Source of the DNA: Bifidobacterium sp. ESL0745
GTDB taxonomy: Bacteria > Actinomycetota > Actinomycetes > Actinomycetales > Bifidobacteriaceae
Reading direction: 5' to 3'
Assembly (NCBI RefSeq): GCF_029433335.1
Contig: NZ_JAQTHX010000001.1
Location: 744,001 to 808,000, forward strand
Length of the DNA: 64,000 nucleotides
Within the stretch, counting starts at the first letter, position 1, and the number at the start of each line of letters is the position of its first letter. The position numbers and the translations under genes are program-made. Under the pieces are notes generated by a model. The model had not been told where the DNA came from and did no database searches. It saw nothing but the letters and a program-made list of their open reading frames with translations. Shown here piece after piece: positions 46,573-57,114 of the stretch.

Positions 46573-49197
46573 TCATTTTTTACTGTTCGGTACCTGCTTT
46601 GTCCGCGATATGGCCTCTTCTGAAACGTCAGGTTTGTTGGCATCAGTATGAAGAGCTTGATAGATGGCCTGTGCCTTGGCTTCACCGATCCCATTGACAC
46701 CCTCTAAATTCTCCATACTGGCATTGCGAATGCCCTTGACCGATCCGAAGGCACGAAGCAGCTTCTTCTGGTAACTTTCGCCGATGCCTGGAATGTCATC
46801 AAGCGCGGAACGAAGGGCTCCTTTGCGGCGCGACTTGCGATGGTAGGTGATGGCGAAACGATGGGATTCGTCACGAACGCGTTGCAACAGGTACATCCCC
46901 TCGGACTGGCGTTTGAGGATAAGCGGGTAATCCTCACCTGGTATCCAGACTTCTTCGAGCCTTTTTGCCAAACCGCAAACCGCAACATCGTTCACACCAC
47001 AATCTTTCAGTGCTTTTGCTGCGATTTCGACCTGGGGCTTGCCACCGTCGACCACGATGAGGTTCGGTTTGTAGGCGAAATGACGCGGATGGGTATCCTG
47101 CTGCACGACGGCATCGGCGCTGGTTAGGCCACGGACTTCGGAATTCTGAACGTTTCCAGTCGCACTGCCGGTAACGGTGTCGGTCTTTCCACTGGCACTG
47201 ACGTCAATGCCATACTCACCGTGAGCCGATTCGTTTTTTGACGCTGCTTGCGCCTGCTCGATGCGTTTCTCGTTGTCGATGCTTTCACCAGTATCGCCGG
47301 CGATGTTTCCGTGCCGGAACCGGCGGGTGAGTGTCTCATACATGGCGCTCAGATCGTCAAGCGCGCCTTTGCCGTCCTTGCCACGGATGGCAAAGCGACG
47401 GTATTCGGACTTTTTGGCGATTGCATCTTCGAACACCACCATTGAAGCAACCTGATAGATGCCGCCGATGGTGTTCGAGATATCGTAGCCTTCGATGCGC
47501 AATGGCGATTCGCTCAGTCCCAGTGCCTTGGCAACGTCGTTCATCGCCTGCGTCCGGGCGCCGATGTCGCTGATCCTGCTCATTTTGCTGCGTTGCAACG
47601 CCTGTTTGGCATTGCTGTCGGCGCGGTCCATCAATGTCTTTTTCTCACCGCGACTGGGCACACGAATGGTGACGGCAGCACCGCGCAAAGAGCTGAGCCA
47701 TTCCTCAAGTTCGCCGCGACGTGCAGGCTCGATCGGTACCAGCACCTCACGAGGAACCGGAGCGATAGGAGCGAGCAAATCACTGCGTCCGGTCTGCATC
47801 TGGCGCTCACGACGAATGTGCGTCGCCTGAGCGCGCGAAAGGCTGTCGGTAGCAGTGATGCTTTGGGTGGCTCCCAACGCGTCGCGACGTTCGACAATGT
47901 TGATGGCGCCATTGGCGGCAGCCGGAACAGCATCAGAATTATTCACATCGGCTGAATTATTGGAATCCTCAACCTTGTCATGGCTACTGATTCCGATTTC
48001 ATTATCGTGGGAATCAGAATCCGAATGGATGTCTTCACGCTTTGAATCATCAATCGAACCTTGCGTTTGCATCCCGTTATTACCAAGAATCTCAGAATCG
48101 TCTAAGACATCACCATTCTGTTCCAACAGATCCTCGCCGTTGCTCGGCAGGTTAAGAGGCGTACTGGCCTGGCTGTCCGTCTCCCCCATCAAATCGGAAT
48201 AGACCTGCGTGATGAGATCAGCGATGAGGTTGGCATCGTCAATATCCTCCACACGCTTGACACTCCAGTTGCGCTCGCCACGAATCGACCCGGAACGCAC
48301 GAAGAAAGCGTGAACCGAGGCCTCGAGTTCGTCCGATTCCATGCCGAACACGTCGGCGTCAACATCCTGGTCAAAGACGACCGCGTTCTGTTCCGAGACG
48401 GTTTTGAGCATGGAAATCTGGTCACGCAGGCGTGCCGCTTTTTCGAATTCCATGTCTTGGCTGGCCTGCTTCATCTCTTTGGTCAGCCCGGCTATAAACG
48501 ATGTGCCATAACGCCCGGTGAGCACACCGACCAGCCGCTCGCACATGCGGCGGTGGTCTTCCTCACTGATGCGTCCGACGCAAGGCGCCGAACATTTGCC
48601 GATGGAAGCGAGTAGACACGGACGGTCGGTCATTTGGGCGCGGTTGAAGACGTTTTTGGTGCAGGTCCGTACAGGAAATGCCTTAAGCAGTTTGTCAAGG
48701 CTCTGACGCAGATCCCATGCCTTTGCGTACGGACCAAAATATCTGGTGTCACGACGTTTGCGATTTCGTGTGACCCATACCCGCGGATACTTTTCACCTA
48801 AAGAAACTGCTAGATAGGGATAGGTCTTATCATCACGGAACACGACGTTGAATCTTGGATCGAATTCCTTGATCCATGTGTATTCAAGGGTAAGCGCCTC
48901 AAGCTCGGTGCCGACCACCGTCCACTCTAGGCTGCGGGCGGTCAACACCATGTTCTGCGTGCGCGGATGCAGCTCGCTCAAGGGCTGGAAATAGAAGGTG
49001 AGGCGATTACGCAGATTCTTGGCTTTGCCGACATAGATGACCCTGCCATCACCGTCACGCCATTTGTAGACGCCCGGATCGGTAGGAATATCACTGGTGG
49101 CTGGGCGAAACAGGTCGCGGGTGTCCCCAAGCTTGCGTGTTGTCTTGCGCCAGCCGGTGTTGTCTCCGTTTCGCTGTTCGTTCGCCGTTACCGCCAT
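46573..49197 (-). CDS. uvrC: UvrABC system protein C, with long hydrophilic insertions
   Basis: Nuclease of nucleotide excision repair making both incisions. The GIY-YIG domain (about 38-120) has PGVYKWRD and VIYVGKAKNLRNR. The cysteine-bearing and UVR regions follow (KEMKQASQDMEFEKAARLRD, about 240-265). The C-terminal RNase-H-like nuclease has GYDISNTIGGIYQVASMVV and NLIVVDGGKPQV, then tandem helix-hairpin-helix motifs. At 874 residues it is longer than the usual 600-700, because of two acidic, Asn/Ser/Asp-rich insertions at about 338-475 and 630-702. The ATG at 49197 follows AAAGGGCGGA. It lies downstream of uvrA, 179 bases away. Confidence 0.95.
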   Translation of the reverse strand: MAVTANEQRNGDNTGWRKTTRKLGDTRDLFRPATSDIPTDPGVYKWRDGDGRVIYVGKAKNLRNRLTFYFQPLSELHPRTQNMVLTARSLEWTVVGTELEALTLEYTWIKEFDPRFNVVFRDDKTYPYLAVSLGEKYPRVWVTRNRKRRDTRYFGPYAKAWDLRQSLDKLLKAFPVRTCTKNVFNRAQMTDRPCLLASIGKCSAPCVGRISEEDHRRMCERLVGVLTGRYGTSFIAGLTKEMKQASQDMEFEKAARLRDQISMLKTVSEQNAVVFDQDVDADVFGMESDELEASVHAFFVRSGSIRGERNWSVKRVEDIDDANLIADLITQVYSDLMGETDSQASTPLNLPSNGEDLLEQNGDVLDDSEILGNNGMQTQGSIDDSKREDIHSDSDSHDNEIGISSHDKVEDSNNSADVNNSDAVPAAANGAINIVERRDALGATQSITATDSLSRAQATHIRRERQMQTGRSDLLAPIAPVPREVLVPIEPARRGELEEWLSSLRGAAVTIRVPSRGEKKTLMDRADSNAKQALQRSKMSRISDIGARTQAMNDVAKALGLSESPLRIEGYDISNTIGGIYQVASMVVFEDAIAKKSEYRRFAIRGKDGKGALDDLSAMYETLTRRFRHGNIAGDTGESIDNEKRIEQAQAASKNESAHGEYGIDVSASGKTDTVTGSATGNVQNSEVRGLTSADAVVQQDTHPRHFAYKPNLIVVDGGKPQVEIAAKALKDCGVNDVAVCGLAKRLEEVWIPGEDYPLILKRQSEGMYLLQRVRDESHRFAITYHRKSRRKGALRSALDDIPGIGESYQKKLLRAFGSVKGIRNASMENLEGVNGIGEAKAQAIYQALHTDANKPDVSEEAISRTKQVPNSKK

Positions 49198-49376
49198 TCC
49201 GCCCTTTCGTTTCAAAAATCTAACAGCTTATGCCATTATCCAACGCAGTCATGCATAAATGCCACTGACCGCTCGCTTTACCAAAATGAACTATCGCTCC
49301 GATATAGTCCAGTACTGATGTTCGCATCAAATCGCTTTCGAATCTGACTGCAATCATCAACTTACACAGCAATGGG

Positions 49377-52300
49377 TTACCCGAGCATAGGGCTCAGATA
49401 CTTGCCCGTCCAGCTCTTTTCGCACTTGGCCACATGTTCCGGCGTGCCTTGTGTGACGATGGTTCCGCCGCCGTCGCCGCCTTCGGGGCCGAGGTCGATG
49501 ATCCAGTCCGCGGACTTGACCACGTCAAGGTTGTGTTCGATGACGATGACCGTGTTGCCTTTGTCGACCAAGCCCTGCAGCACTTGCAGCAACTTGCGGA
49601 CATCCTCGAAATGCAGACCAGTGGTCGGCTCATCTAGAATGTAGATCGTACGACCAGTGGAACGGCGCTGCAGCTCGGTGGCAAGCTTCACACGCTGGGA
49701 TTCACCGCCGGAAAGCGTGGTCGCGGGCTGGCCAAGTCGAATGTAGCCGAGGCCGACGTCAACCAACGTGTCAAGATAGCGCGAGATGCCGGTGTAGGCC
49801 TTGAAGAAGTCGGCCGCCTCGGAAATCGGCATGTTGAGCACGTCGGCCACGGACTTGCCGTTGTACTTCACCTCGAGCGTCTCGCGGTTGTAGCGCTTGC
49901 CATGGCATTCCTCGCATTGCACATAGACATCAGGCAAGAAGTTCATTTCGATCTTGATGGTACCGTCGCCATGGCAGGCTTCGCAACGCCCACCTTTGAC
50001 ATTGAACGAGAAACGTCCCGGACCGTAGCCGCGAACTTGAGCCTCAGGCGTCTTGGCGAACAACTGACGGATCTTGTCCCATACGCCGGTATAAGTGGCA
50101 GGGTTGCTGCGCGGAGTACGGCCGATCGGGTTCTGATCGACATGGATGACCTTGTCGCACTGTTCAATGCCTTCGACGCGGGTGTGTTTGCCCGGTACAA
50201 TGCGTGCGCCGTTGAGTTTGTCGGCCAACGATGGGTAGAGAATCGAATTGATCAGCGTCGACTTGCCTGAACCGGAGACGCCGGTGATGCAGGTCATTAC
50301 GCCCAAGGGAATGGAAACGTTGATGTTCTTGAGGTTGTTCTCACGCGCCCCGATAACTTTAAGTTGCCGGTTCTTATCGGTTTTGCGACGCTTTTTCGGC
50401 ACCTCGATGGTCCGTCGGCCGGCGATGTAGTCGCCAGTGATGGAACGTGGAGCGTCGACCACATGAGCGGCCGGACCGGAGTAGACAACTTCTCCGCCGC
50501 GTTCGCCGGCGCCTGGACCGATGTCAACCAGCCAGTCGGCCTTTTCGATGGTCTCCTGATCGTGTTCGACCACGATCAGCGTATTGCCGAGGTCACGCAG
50601 GTGATGCAGAGTCTTGATCAGCCGTTCGTTATCGCGCTGATGCAAGCCGATGGATGGCTCATCGAGCACGTACATCACGCCGACGAGTCCGCTGCCAATC
50701 TGCGTGGCCAGACGTATGCGCTGCGCTTCTCCGCCGGAAAGCGTTTTTGCGGCGCGCGAGAGTGTTAGATAATTCAATCCGACATCGTTCATGAAGCCAA
50801 GACGGGCACGGATTTCCTTCAAGACCTCGCCGGCAATCAGCGCGGCGGAGCCTTCAAGTTTCAGTGAGCGAATCCATTTGAGACTGCGTTCGACCGGCAT
50901 ATCACAGACGTCGGCAATGGATTTACCGTCGACGGTGACCGCCAACACCTCAGGACGTAGGCGTTTGCCTTGGCAGGTCTGACAAGGCACTTCACGCATA
51001 TAGGACTCGTAATAGAGCTTCATCTGGTCGGAGTCTGTTTCGTCATGGCGACGCATGAGCGTGCGCACCACGCCTTCGAAGCCGGTGCTGTATTCGCGCA
51101 AACGTCCCCAGCGGTTGCGATAGGAAACCTTGACCTTGAAATCATGGCCATACATGATGGCGTGCTGTACCTTTTTAGGTAGGTCTTTCCATGGGGTGTC
51201 AAGGCTGAAGCCCATTTCTTCGCCAAGGCCTTCGAGCACGTGACGGTAATATTCGCCGGTGCCTTTGGTCATGCCCCAAGGTTCGATGGCGTTCTCGTTG
51301 AGTGATTTGCTTGGATCAGGAATAACCAGCTCAGGGTCGATCTCCAGCTTATAGCCGATGCCGTCACAATCAGGGCACGCACCATATGGGGCGTTAAAGG
51401 AGAACGTACGGGGCTCGATTTCATCAAGCTCCAACTGATGGCCGTTCGGGCAGGAACGTTTCTCGCTGAACGGTTCACGGCGGTTCGGATCCTTCTCGTC
51501 TAAGTCGACGTAATCGATGACCACGATGCCTTTGGCGAGTTTCAGCGCGGTTTCGATGGAATCGGTGAGGCGCTGGCGAATGCCGTCCTTGATAACCAAG
51601 CGATCGACCACTACTTCAATAGTGTGTTTTTTCTGCTTGGTCAGCTTGATGTCGTCGGAAAGCTGGCACATCTTGCCGTCAATCAACGCACGGGAATAGC
51701 CATCGCCGCGCAGCAGCTCAAGCAGGTCTTCGAATTCGCCTTTACGACCGCGGACGACCGGCGCAAGAATCTGGAAGCGGGTCTTTTCCGGCTTCTTCAT
51801 CAATGTATCGACCATCTGCTGCGGTGTCTGGGCGCTGACGACCTCGCCGCAAACCGGGCAATGCGGGATGCCGGTGCGGGAAAACAGAAGTCGCAGATAA
51901 TCGTAAATTTCGGTGATGGTACCGACCGTGGAACGCGGGTTGCGGTTGGTGGTCTTCTGGTCGATGGAGACGGCCGGGCTCAGTCCCTCAATGAAATCGA
52001 CATCCGGCTTGTCCATCTGCCCCAGGAACTGGCGAGCGTAGGCACTCAAGGATTCGACATAACGCCGCTGCCCCTCGGCAAACAATGTATCGAACGCCAG
52101 CGAAGACTTTCCGGAACCGGAAAGCCCGGTGAATACAACCATGCGGTTGCGCGGGATGGCAAGGTCGATGTTCTTCAGGTTGTGTTCGCGAGCGCCCTGA
52201 ACCGTGATCTTCAGATCGCTGGGAATATGCGAAATGTCCGCCACCAGCGAATTGCCGGTCTTACGCAAGGGCGCCTTTGCGATCTCTTGGGACAGGAACG

Positions 52301-52388
52301 AATCGCTGTCCATCAGCTTCTGCGCCACCACACTTGCCGACGAGTCACCGGTTTTCCCTGATTTGTGCGCCGTCGATGCTGTTGCCAA
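49377..52388 (-). CDS. uvrA: UvrABC system protein A
   Basis: Damage-recognition ATPase of nucleotide excision repair. Two ABC modules: Walker [15 protein letters not shown] and [13 protein letters not shown], signatures [12 protein letters not shown] and [12 protein letters not shown]. Zinc modules are seen as HCPVCG, CPDCDG and [14 protein letters not shown] with [10 protein letters not shown]. The protein has 1003 residues with a 60-residue polar N-terminal extension. The start is TTG at 52388, six bases after GGAGG; no ATG is positioned for that site. A LexA-type box lies 61 bases upstream. Confidence 0.97.
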   Translation of the reverse strand: MATASTAHKSGKTGDSSASVVAQKLMDSDSFLSQEIAKAPLRKTGNSLVADISHIPSDLKITVQGAREHNLKNIDLAIPRNRMVVFTGLSGSGKSSLAFDTLFAEGQRRYVESLSAYARQFLGQMDKPDVDFIEGLSPAVSIDQKTTNRNPRSTVGTITEIYDYLRLLFSRTGIPHCPVCGEVVSAQTPQQMVDTLMKKPEKTRFQILAPVVRGRKGEFEDLLELLRGDGYSRALIDGKMCQLSDDIKLTKQKKHTIEVVVDRLVIKDGIRQRLTDSIETALKLAKGIVVIDYVDLDEKDPNRREPFSEKRSCPNGHQLELDEIEPRTFSFNAPYGACPDCDGIGYKLEIDPELVIPDPSKSLNENAIEPWGMTKGTGEYYRHVLEGLGEEMGFSLDTPWKDLPKKVQHAIMYGHDFKVKVSYRNRWGRLREYSTGFEGVVRTLMRRHDETDSDQMKLYYESYMREVPCQTCQGKRLRPEVLAVTVDGKSIADVCDMPVERSLKWIRSLKLEGSAALIAGEVLKEIRARLGFMNDVGLNYLTLSRAAKTLSGGEAQRIRLATQIGSGLVGVMYVLDEPSIGLHQRDNERLIKTLHHLRDLGNTLIVVEHDQETIEKADWLVDIGPGAGERGGEVVYSGPAAHVVDAPRSITGDYIAGRRTIEVPKKRRKTDKNRQLKVIGARENNLKNINVSIPLGVMTCITGVSGSGKSTLINSILYPSLADKLNGARIVPGKHTRVEGIEQCDKVIHVDQNPIGRTPRSNPATYTGVWDKIRQLFAKTPEAQVRGYGPGRFSFNVKGGRCEACHGDGTIKIEMNFLPDVYVQCEECHGKRYNRETLEVKYNGKSVADVLNMPISEAADFFKAYTGISRYLDTLVDVGLGYIRLGQPATTLSGGESQRVKLATELQRRSTGRTIYILDEPTTGLHFEDVRKLLQVLQGLVDKGNTVIVIEHNLDVVKSADWIIDLGPEGGDGGGTIVTQGTPEHVAKCEKSWTGKYLSPMLG

Positions 52389-52684
52389 TGCTTACCTCCG
52401 CTTGATGCCGAATGCTCCACTGTAGGATATCCCATCATAGTGGACGGTTCGAACAATTGTTCGACTATGTGCCAAGCCAGCCAATACTTTGCAGGTCGTT
52501 GCCGGTAACCAAAAACAACAAAGAAAGTGCTCTGCGACTTCTTCAGAAGCAGAAATCCAAGTTTTTTGCTGTTATGCAAATTACAGAACACAATTATTAT
52601 TCGGTAAAAGCAGACGTGTCGCTATGATGGCATGTTGGTATATTCGCCGCAATTTCGTGATGACAACAGGATGGGTAACAAGGT
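52389..52684. other. Intergenic region between uvrA and the ABC-F gene
   Basis: About 300 bases between divergent genes. The left part holds the LexA-type box at 52449-52464. The rest is AT-rich with no supported gene. Confidence 0.5.
52449..52464. promoter_or_regulatory. LexA-type SOS box upstream of uvrA
   Basis: TCGAACAATTGTTCGA is a perfect palindrome with the CGAAC-N4-GTTCG layout of Gram-positive LexA boxes. It is 61 bases before the uvrA start. The matching box ahead of ruvA supports LexA as the binder. Confidence 0.82.
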
Positions 52685-54286
52685 ATGGCAATCGAGGCGC
52701 AAGGGCTGGAAATTCAGATCGGGGCACGGACGCTGCTCAATCCCACTGATTTTCATGTGAGCAAGGGCGACAAGATCGGCCTCGTCGGACGAAACGGCGC
52801 AGGCAAGACCACCCTCACCCGCGTCATCACCGGCGACCTGCTCCCCACGGCCGGCAGGGTGCGCGTTTCCGGCAAGCTCGGCTATCTGCCGCAGGACACC
52901 CACGCCGACGACCCCGAACAGAGCGCACTCGACCGTATGATGAGTGCTCGCGATATCGCCGCCATCATCAAGCGTATGCGCAAGGCCGAAAAGGAAATGA
53001 CCAACGAGAACCCGAAGGTCATGGAAAAGGCGATGGATAAGTACGACAAGGCCATGCAGGCGTTCGACAAGGCCGGCGGCTACGCAGCGCAATCCGAAGC
53101 CATTTCCATGGCAGCGAGCCTTGGTCTTCCTAACGACGTGATGCAGCAACCGATCGGCACGCTTTCCGGCGGCCAGAAACGTCGTATTGAACTGGCAAGA
53201 ATTTTGTTCTCCGACGCCAACACGTTAATCCTCGACGAACCAACCAACCATTTGGATGCGGATTCCATCGAGTGGCTGCGCGGCTATCTCAAGCGTTTCG
53301 AGGGCGGGTTCCTTGTCATCTCCCATTCAACGGAACTGCTGGACGAAGTGGTCAACAAGATCTGGCACTTGGACGCGCAGACCGCCCAGATCGATATGTA
53401 TTCGCTGGGCTGGAAGGCCTACTTGAAGCAGCGTGTGGTGGACGAGGAGCGTCGTCGCCGCGAACGTGAAGTGGCTGAAAAGAAGGCCGCACGCCTGATG
53501 AGGCAGGGTATCCGCCTGCATGCCAAAGCAACCAAGGCAGTTGCGGCACAGAACATGATGCGTCGCGCGGAACGCTTGCTTTCAGAAACCAGCGAAGCCG
53601 AACGGCAAGAGAAGGTGGCCGACATCCGCTTCCCCGAACCCGCGCCCTGCGGCAAGACGCCGATTATGGCCAAAGAAATCTCCAAGGCATTCGGCTCCAA
53701 TATTGTCTTCACAGGCATCAATCTGGCCATCGACAAGGGTTCCCGCGTGGTTATCCTTGGTTACAACGGCGCTGGCAAGACGACGACACTTCGCATTCTG
53801 GCCGGTGAGGACAAGCCCGATACCGGCGAGGTCGTCTACGGTCACGGCTGCAAAATCGGCTATTTCGCACAGGAGCACGACACATTGGAAATGGACGCGA
53901 CCGTGCTCGAGAACCTGCAGCACGTCGCCCCCGATCTTGACGACACCCACGCCCGGTCCATTCTCGGCAGCTTCCTCTTCTCCGGCGACGACGCGTTCAA
54001 ACCGGCCAAGGTACTTTCCGGCGGCGAGCAGACGAGACTCGCACTGGCGACGTTGGTGACTTCGCGCGCGAACGTGCTACTGCTCGATGAGCCAACGAAC
54101 AACCTCGACCCGGTCTCACGTGACGAAATCCTCAAGGCCATCGCCAAATACGAAGGCGCCATCGTTCTGGTCACTCATGACGAGGGCGCGGTCAAGGCGC
54201 TTAACCCCGAACGGGTGCTGCTGATGCCTGACGGTGACGAGGATCTTTGGAGCGATGACTACCTCGACTTGGTCGCCGAAGAGTAA
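52685..54286 (+). CDS. ABC-F family ATPase (EttA/Uup-like)
   Basis: Soluble twin-ATPase without membrane domain, of the ribosome-associated ABC-F family. First module: Walker A GRNGAGKTT and signature LSGGQKRRIELARIL; second: GYNGAGKTT and LSGGEQTRLALATL. Between the modules lies the basic helical linker (about 240-305) typical of ABC-F proteins. Length 533 fits the common actinobacterial housekeeping type. Antibiotic protection is possible for the family but not indicated here. The ATG follows AAGG very closely. It diverges from uvrA. Confidence 0.92.
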   Translation: MAIEAQGLEIQIGARTLLNPTDFHVSKGDKIGLVGRNGAGKTTLTRVITGDLLPTAGRVRVSGKLGYLPQDTHADDPEQSALDRMMSARDIAAIIKRMRKAEKEMTNENPKVMEKAMDKYDKAMQAFDKAGGYAAQSEAISMAASLGLPNDVMQQPIGTLSGGQKRRIELARILFSDANTLILDEPTNHLDADSIEWLRGYLKRFEGGFLVISHSTELLDEVVNKIWHLDAQTAQIDMYSLGWKAYLKQRVVDEERRRREREVAEKKAARLMRQGIRLHAKATKAVAAQNMMRRAERLLSETSEAERQEKVADIRFPEPAPCGKTPIMAKEISKAFGSNIVFTGINLAIDKGSRVVILGYNGAGKTTTLRILAGEDKPDTGEVVYGHGCKIGYFAQEHDTLEMDATVLENLQHVAPDLDDTHARSILGSFLFSGDDAFKPAKVLSGGEQTRLALATLVTSRANVLLLDEPTNNLDPVSRDEILKAIAKYEGAIVLVTHDEGAVKALNPERVLLMPDGDEDLWSDDYLDLVAEE

Positions 54287-54362
54287 CCGCGCACCGAATC
54301 TCCATGTGGCCGCGCTAGGGTAACATCAAGCTAGACATTGATGAACACACAGGAGGTCGGCA

Positions 54363-56348
54363 ATGGACGAGGTCACAATGACGGAACTGATGCGCAAGTC
54401 GCTGTTGCAGCACCGCGCCTACAGCGTTGAGACCGTACGCGGCATGGAACGTCCGTTACTTGACAAAGGCGTTCCACTGATGCGTATGGCAGCTTCGGCT
54501 GCGGCACGGGTCACCGCCGAGCTGCTTGACGAACATGACATCGATATAGTTGAGGCAAAGGTGGTGCTTCTGGCCGGAGCCGGAGACAATGGCGGTGACG
54601 GGCTTTACGCTGCCGCACAGCTCGCTCGGGCCGGCGCTCAGGTCACGGCCATCGCCGTTGGCAAATCACTGCATTTGCAGGGTTTGCTGGCTTTCACGCG
54701 AAGCGGCGGACGGTTGCTAATCATCAATCCTGAAGCGGATATACCCGGCGTTTCATCTGGTTTCAGCGCAGGAGAAGCCGGCGAACGCTTGCAAGCAGCA
54801 ATCGAACTGACGCAACAGGCCAATGTAATTCTTGACGCAATGACCGGCATCGGCGTGCACGGGGCGCTACGAGGGCCTGCCGCAACCATGGCGAATATCC
54901 TCCATCCCACCAACGGAGACGGGACGGAACCGGAGAGACCGCAATTTGTCGCTGATACCGAACGAGAGCAGAAGCCTCTGGTCGTTGCCATCGATACACC
55001 TTCCGGTGTCGGTGTGGACGACGGCACCTTGCCCGGAAGCTACATTCCGGCCGACGTCACGGTGATGTTCGGAGCGATGAAACCTTGCGCAATGCTACCT
55101 CCGGCAAGTTTTGCTTGCGGGCATACCGTTCTCGTTGATTTTGGTTTCGATATTACCTATGCCATGCCAGTCGTTTCATCCATTGATGAGACTGCCGGTA
55201 GCATGATACGACTGCCGAAACCGTCCGATTCCAAATATTCTCGCGGAGTCGTTGGACTGATTACGGGATCCGCAAAATATCCTGGCGCTGCTGTGCTCAG
55301 TTCAGGCGCCGCTGTTCGTTCCAATATCGGCATGGTACGTTATATGGGGCCGGTGAATGCATCTGATATGGTGCTGCGGAACGCTCCCGAAATCGTCATC
55401 GGCAAAGGTCGCGTGCAAGCCTGGGCTGTTGGTTCCGGTGTCCCAACAGCGGACGCATTAAAAGGTAACGGTAATCAGAATTCCGGAAGGCACAGCGTAA
55501 ATGGTCCCGACGGTCAACGAGAAGCCATTGCCGCGCTGCTCAGGCATTATGCATTGCCAGCCAAGAATGTTTCCAAGACTACAGATGAGACTGAGATTCC
55601 AGTTCATGATCCGAATAAAGAAGAAACGTCATACGTATCGGAACGAACTGGAAACGTCTGGGGTAATGCCGATCCCAATATCGATTATGACAGCGAACCT
55701 TGGTCCATGCCGCCAATCTGTGTTGATGCGGGTGCGCTCGACCTACTGCCAGAACGCGTACCGGCACATGTCGTCATCACCCCGCATGCCGGTGAGCTTG
55801 CGGCATTGCTGCGGCAACGTGGCGAAGATGTGGATACCGCTGGTATCACCGCGGAACCCTGGCGTTGGGCCAGACGGGCTCACGAGCTGACAGGAGCAAC
55901 CGTGCTGCTCAAAGGTGCGGTGACCATCGTTGTTGGTGATTCCAACATGGCTGGCCTACCGGCCGGTACTGAGGCTGGACCAGAAAATGCCGACGTGACA
56001 CACAAGATGACCACCACTTTGATTTCTGGAAGTGGACCGGCATGGCTGGCAACCGCCGGAGCCGGGGATGTGTTGGCCGGAGTGATGGGCGGAATGTTGG
56101 CGCAACAGGGCGAGGAACAGCTTCAACATGACCCGAGCCTCGATATTATGACCGCCGCTAGCGCCAGCTATATCCACGGTTATGCCGCAAGCTTGGCCTC
56201 CGAGTCGGACCGGCATGGCTGGGAACCTCCCGAGATTTTCGATGCGGATGGCACCATTGTTTCCAACGGAAAGCCAGGGCATCCGATTGTAGCGACCGAT
56301 GTCATCGAGGCATTGCCTCAGGCGTTTGAAGAATTGATGCAGAACTAG
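54363..56348 (+). CDS. nnr: Bifunctional NAD(P)H-hydrate repair enzyme (epimerase/dehydratase)
   Basis: Repairs damaged NAD(P)H hydrates. The N-terminal YjeF-N epimerase domain (about 1-225) includes LLAGAGDNGGDGLYAAAQLA and AIDTPSGVGVDDG. The C-terminal ribokinase-like dehydratase domain includes GLITGSAKYPGAAVLSS, VVITPHAGELAALL and the catalytic segment ATAGAGDVLAGVMGGMLAQ. Length 661 exceeds the usual 480-530: a polar insertion of about 75-80 residues lies at about 365-445 (55455-55700). The start has AGGAGG six bases upstream. Confidence 0.93.
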   Translation: MDEVTMTELMRKSLLQHRAYSVETVRGMERPLLDKGVPLMRMAASAAARVTAELLDEHDIDIVEAKVVLLAGAGDNGGDGLYAAAQLARAGAQVTAIAVGKSLHLQGLLAFTRSGGRLLIINPEADIPGVSSGFSAGEAGERLQAAIELTQQANVILDAMTGIGVHGALRGPAATMANILHPTNGDGTEPERPQFVADTEREQKPLVVAIDTPSGVGVDDGTLPGSYIPADVTVMFGAMKPCAMLPPASFACGHTVLVDFGFDITYAMPVVSSIDETAGSMIRLPKPSDSKYSRGVVGLITGSAKYPGAAVLSSGAAVRSNIGMVRYMGPVNASDMVLRNAPEIVIGKGRVQAWAVGSGVPTADALKGNGNQNSGRHSVNGPDGQREAIAALLRHYALPAKNVSKTTDETEIPVHDPNKEETSYVSERTGNVWGNADPNIDYDSEPWSMPPICVDAGALDLLPERVPAHVVITPHAGELAALLRQRGEDVDTAGITAEPWRWARRAHELTGATVLLKGAVTIVVGDSNMAGLPAGTEAGPENADVTHKMTTTLISGSGPAWLATAGAGDVLAGVMGGMLAQQGEEQLQHDPSLDIMTAASASYIHGYAASLASESDRHGWEPPEIFDADGTIVSNGKPGHPIVATDVIEALPQAFEELMQN

Positions 56349-56451
56349 GTATTGGTAAGGCTGAACGAAACTTTCCTTTGAGAATATCGGAAGGGCGGTT
56401 TTCGATAACTCAGGCAAGCAGAGTCAAAACGAAGATGAGCAGGAGATAACG

Positions 56452-57114
56452 ATGGATACGACGGAGAACAATGACGTTGCCAATCGAAACGGCGAAATCC
56501 GTGATGTCATGTTCGATTTTTGCGGCGTATTGCTGGAACTAAACTATCGGCCTTGTCTCCAAGGCCATTTTCCGCAGGAAATCGTTGATACCTTATGCGC
56601 GGGCGACGATGACGTCTACGGCTTCTTCGCCGCCGAAGCCCGTATGGACGCCGGTGAGGATTTTGCCGAGGTTATCAAGGATTACCGAAAGCAATATGGC
56701 GACGACCTAGCCACGATGTTCAGCTATTACATCCAACATTACGATGACGCCCTGCCGCAAATGATCGATGGCATGGAATCGTTGCTGACCGATTTGCACG
56801 GCGCTGGCTACGGCGTATGGGGACTGACGAACTGGTCCAGTGAAACCTTCCATTTTGCCTTCGAAAAGTTCCCGCAGCTCGAACGCTTGCTGCAAGGCAC
56901 CGTGGTGTCCGGCGTCGAAAAGATGCACAAGCCCAACGCCGATATTTTCAATCTCGCCCTGAACCGTTTCGGCCTGGAGGCTGCGCAAACCGTATTTTTT
57001 GATGATACCCAGGCCAACGTGGATGGTGCGAAAGCTGTCGGCATCACAGGAACTCGATTCCATGATGCTTCTACCGCACGAAGTGAGTTGCAGCGTCTAG
57101 GCGTAAAAATCTGA
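56452..57114 (+). CDS. HAD-superfamily hydrolase, subfamily IA
   Basis: Phosphatase-type protein of 220 residues. Motif I is VMFDFCGVLLEL: the usual second aspartate position is Cys, so it resembles the DFGGVL type (as in YihX) rather than the D-x-D type. Motif II is LTNWSS, motif III includes KPNADIFNLAL, and motif IV is FFDDTQANVDGAKAVG. The substrate is unknown. The start has AGGAG six bases upstream. It lies after nnr on the same strand. Confidence 0.85.
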   Translation: MDTTENNDVANRNGEIRDVMFDFCGVLLELNYRPCLQGHFPQEIVDTLCAGDDDVYGFFAAEARMDAGEDFAEVIKDYRKQYGDDLATMFSYYIQHYDDALPQMIDGMESLLTDLHGAGYGVWGLTNWSSETFHFAFEKFPQLERLLQGTVVSGVEKMHKPNADIFNLALNRFGLEAAQTVFFDDTQANVDGAKAVGITGTRFHDASTARSELQRLGVKI

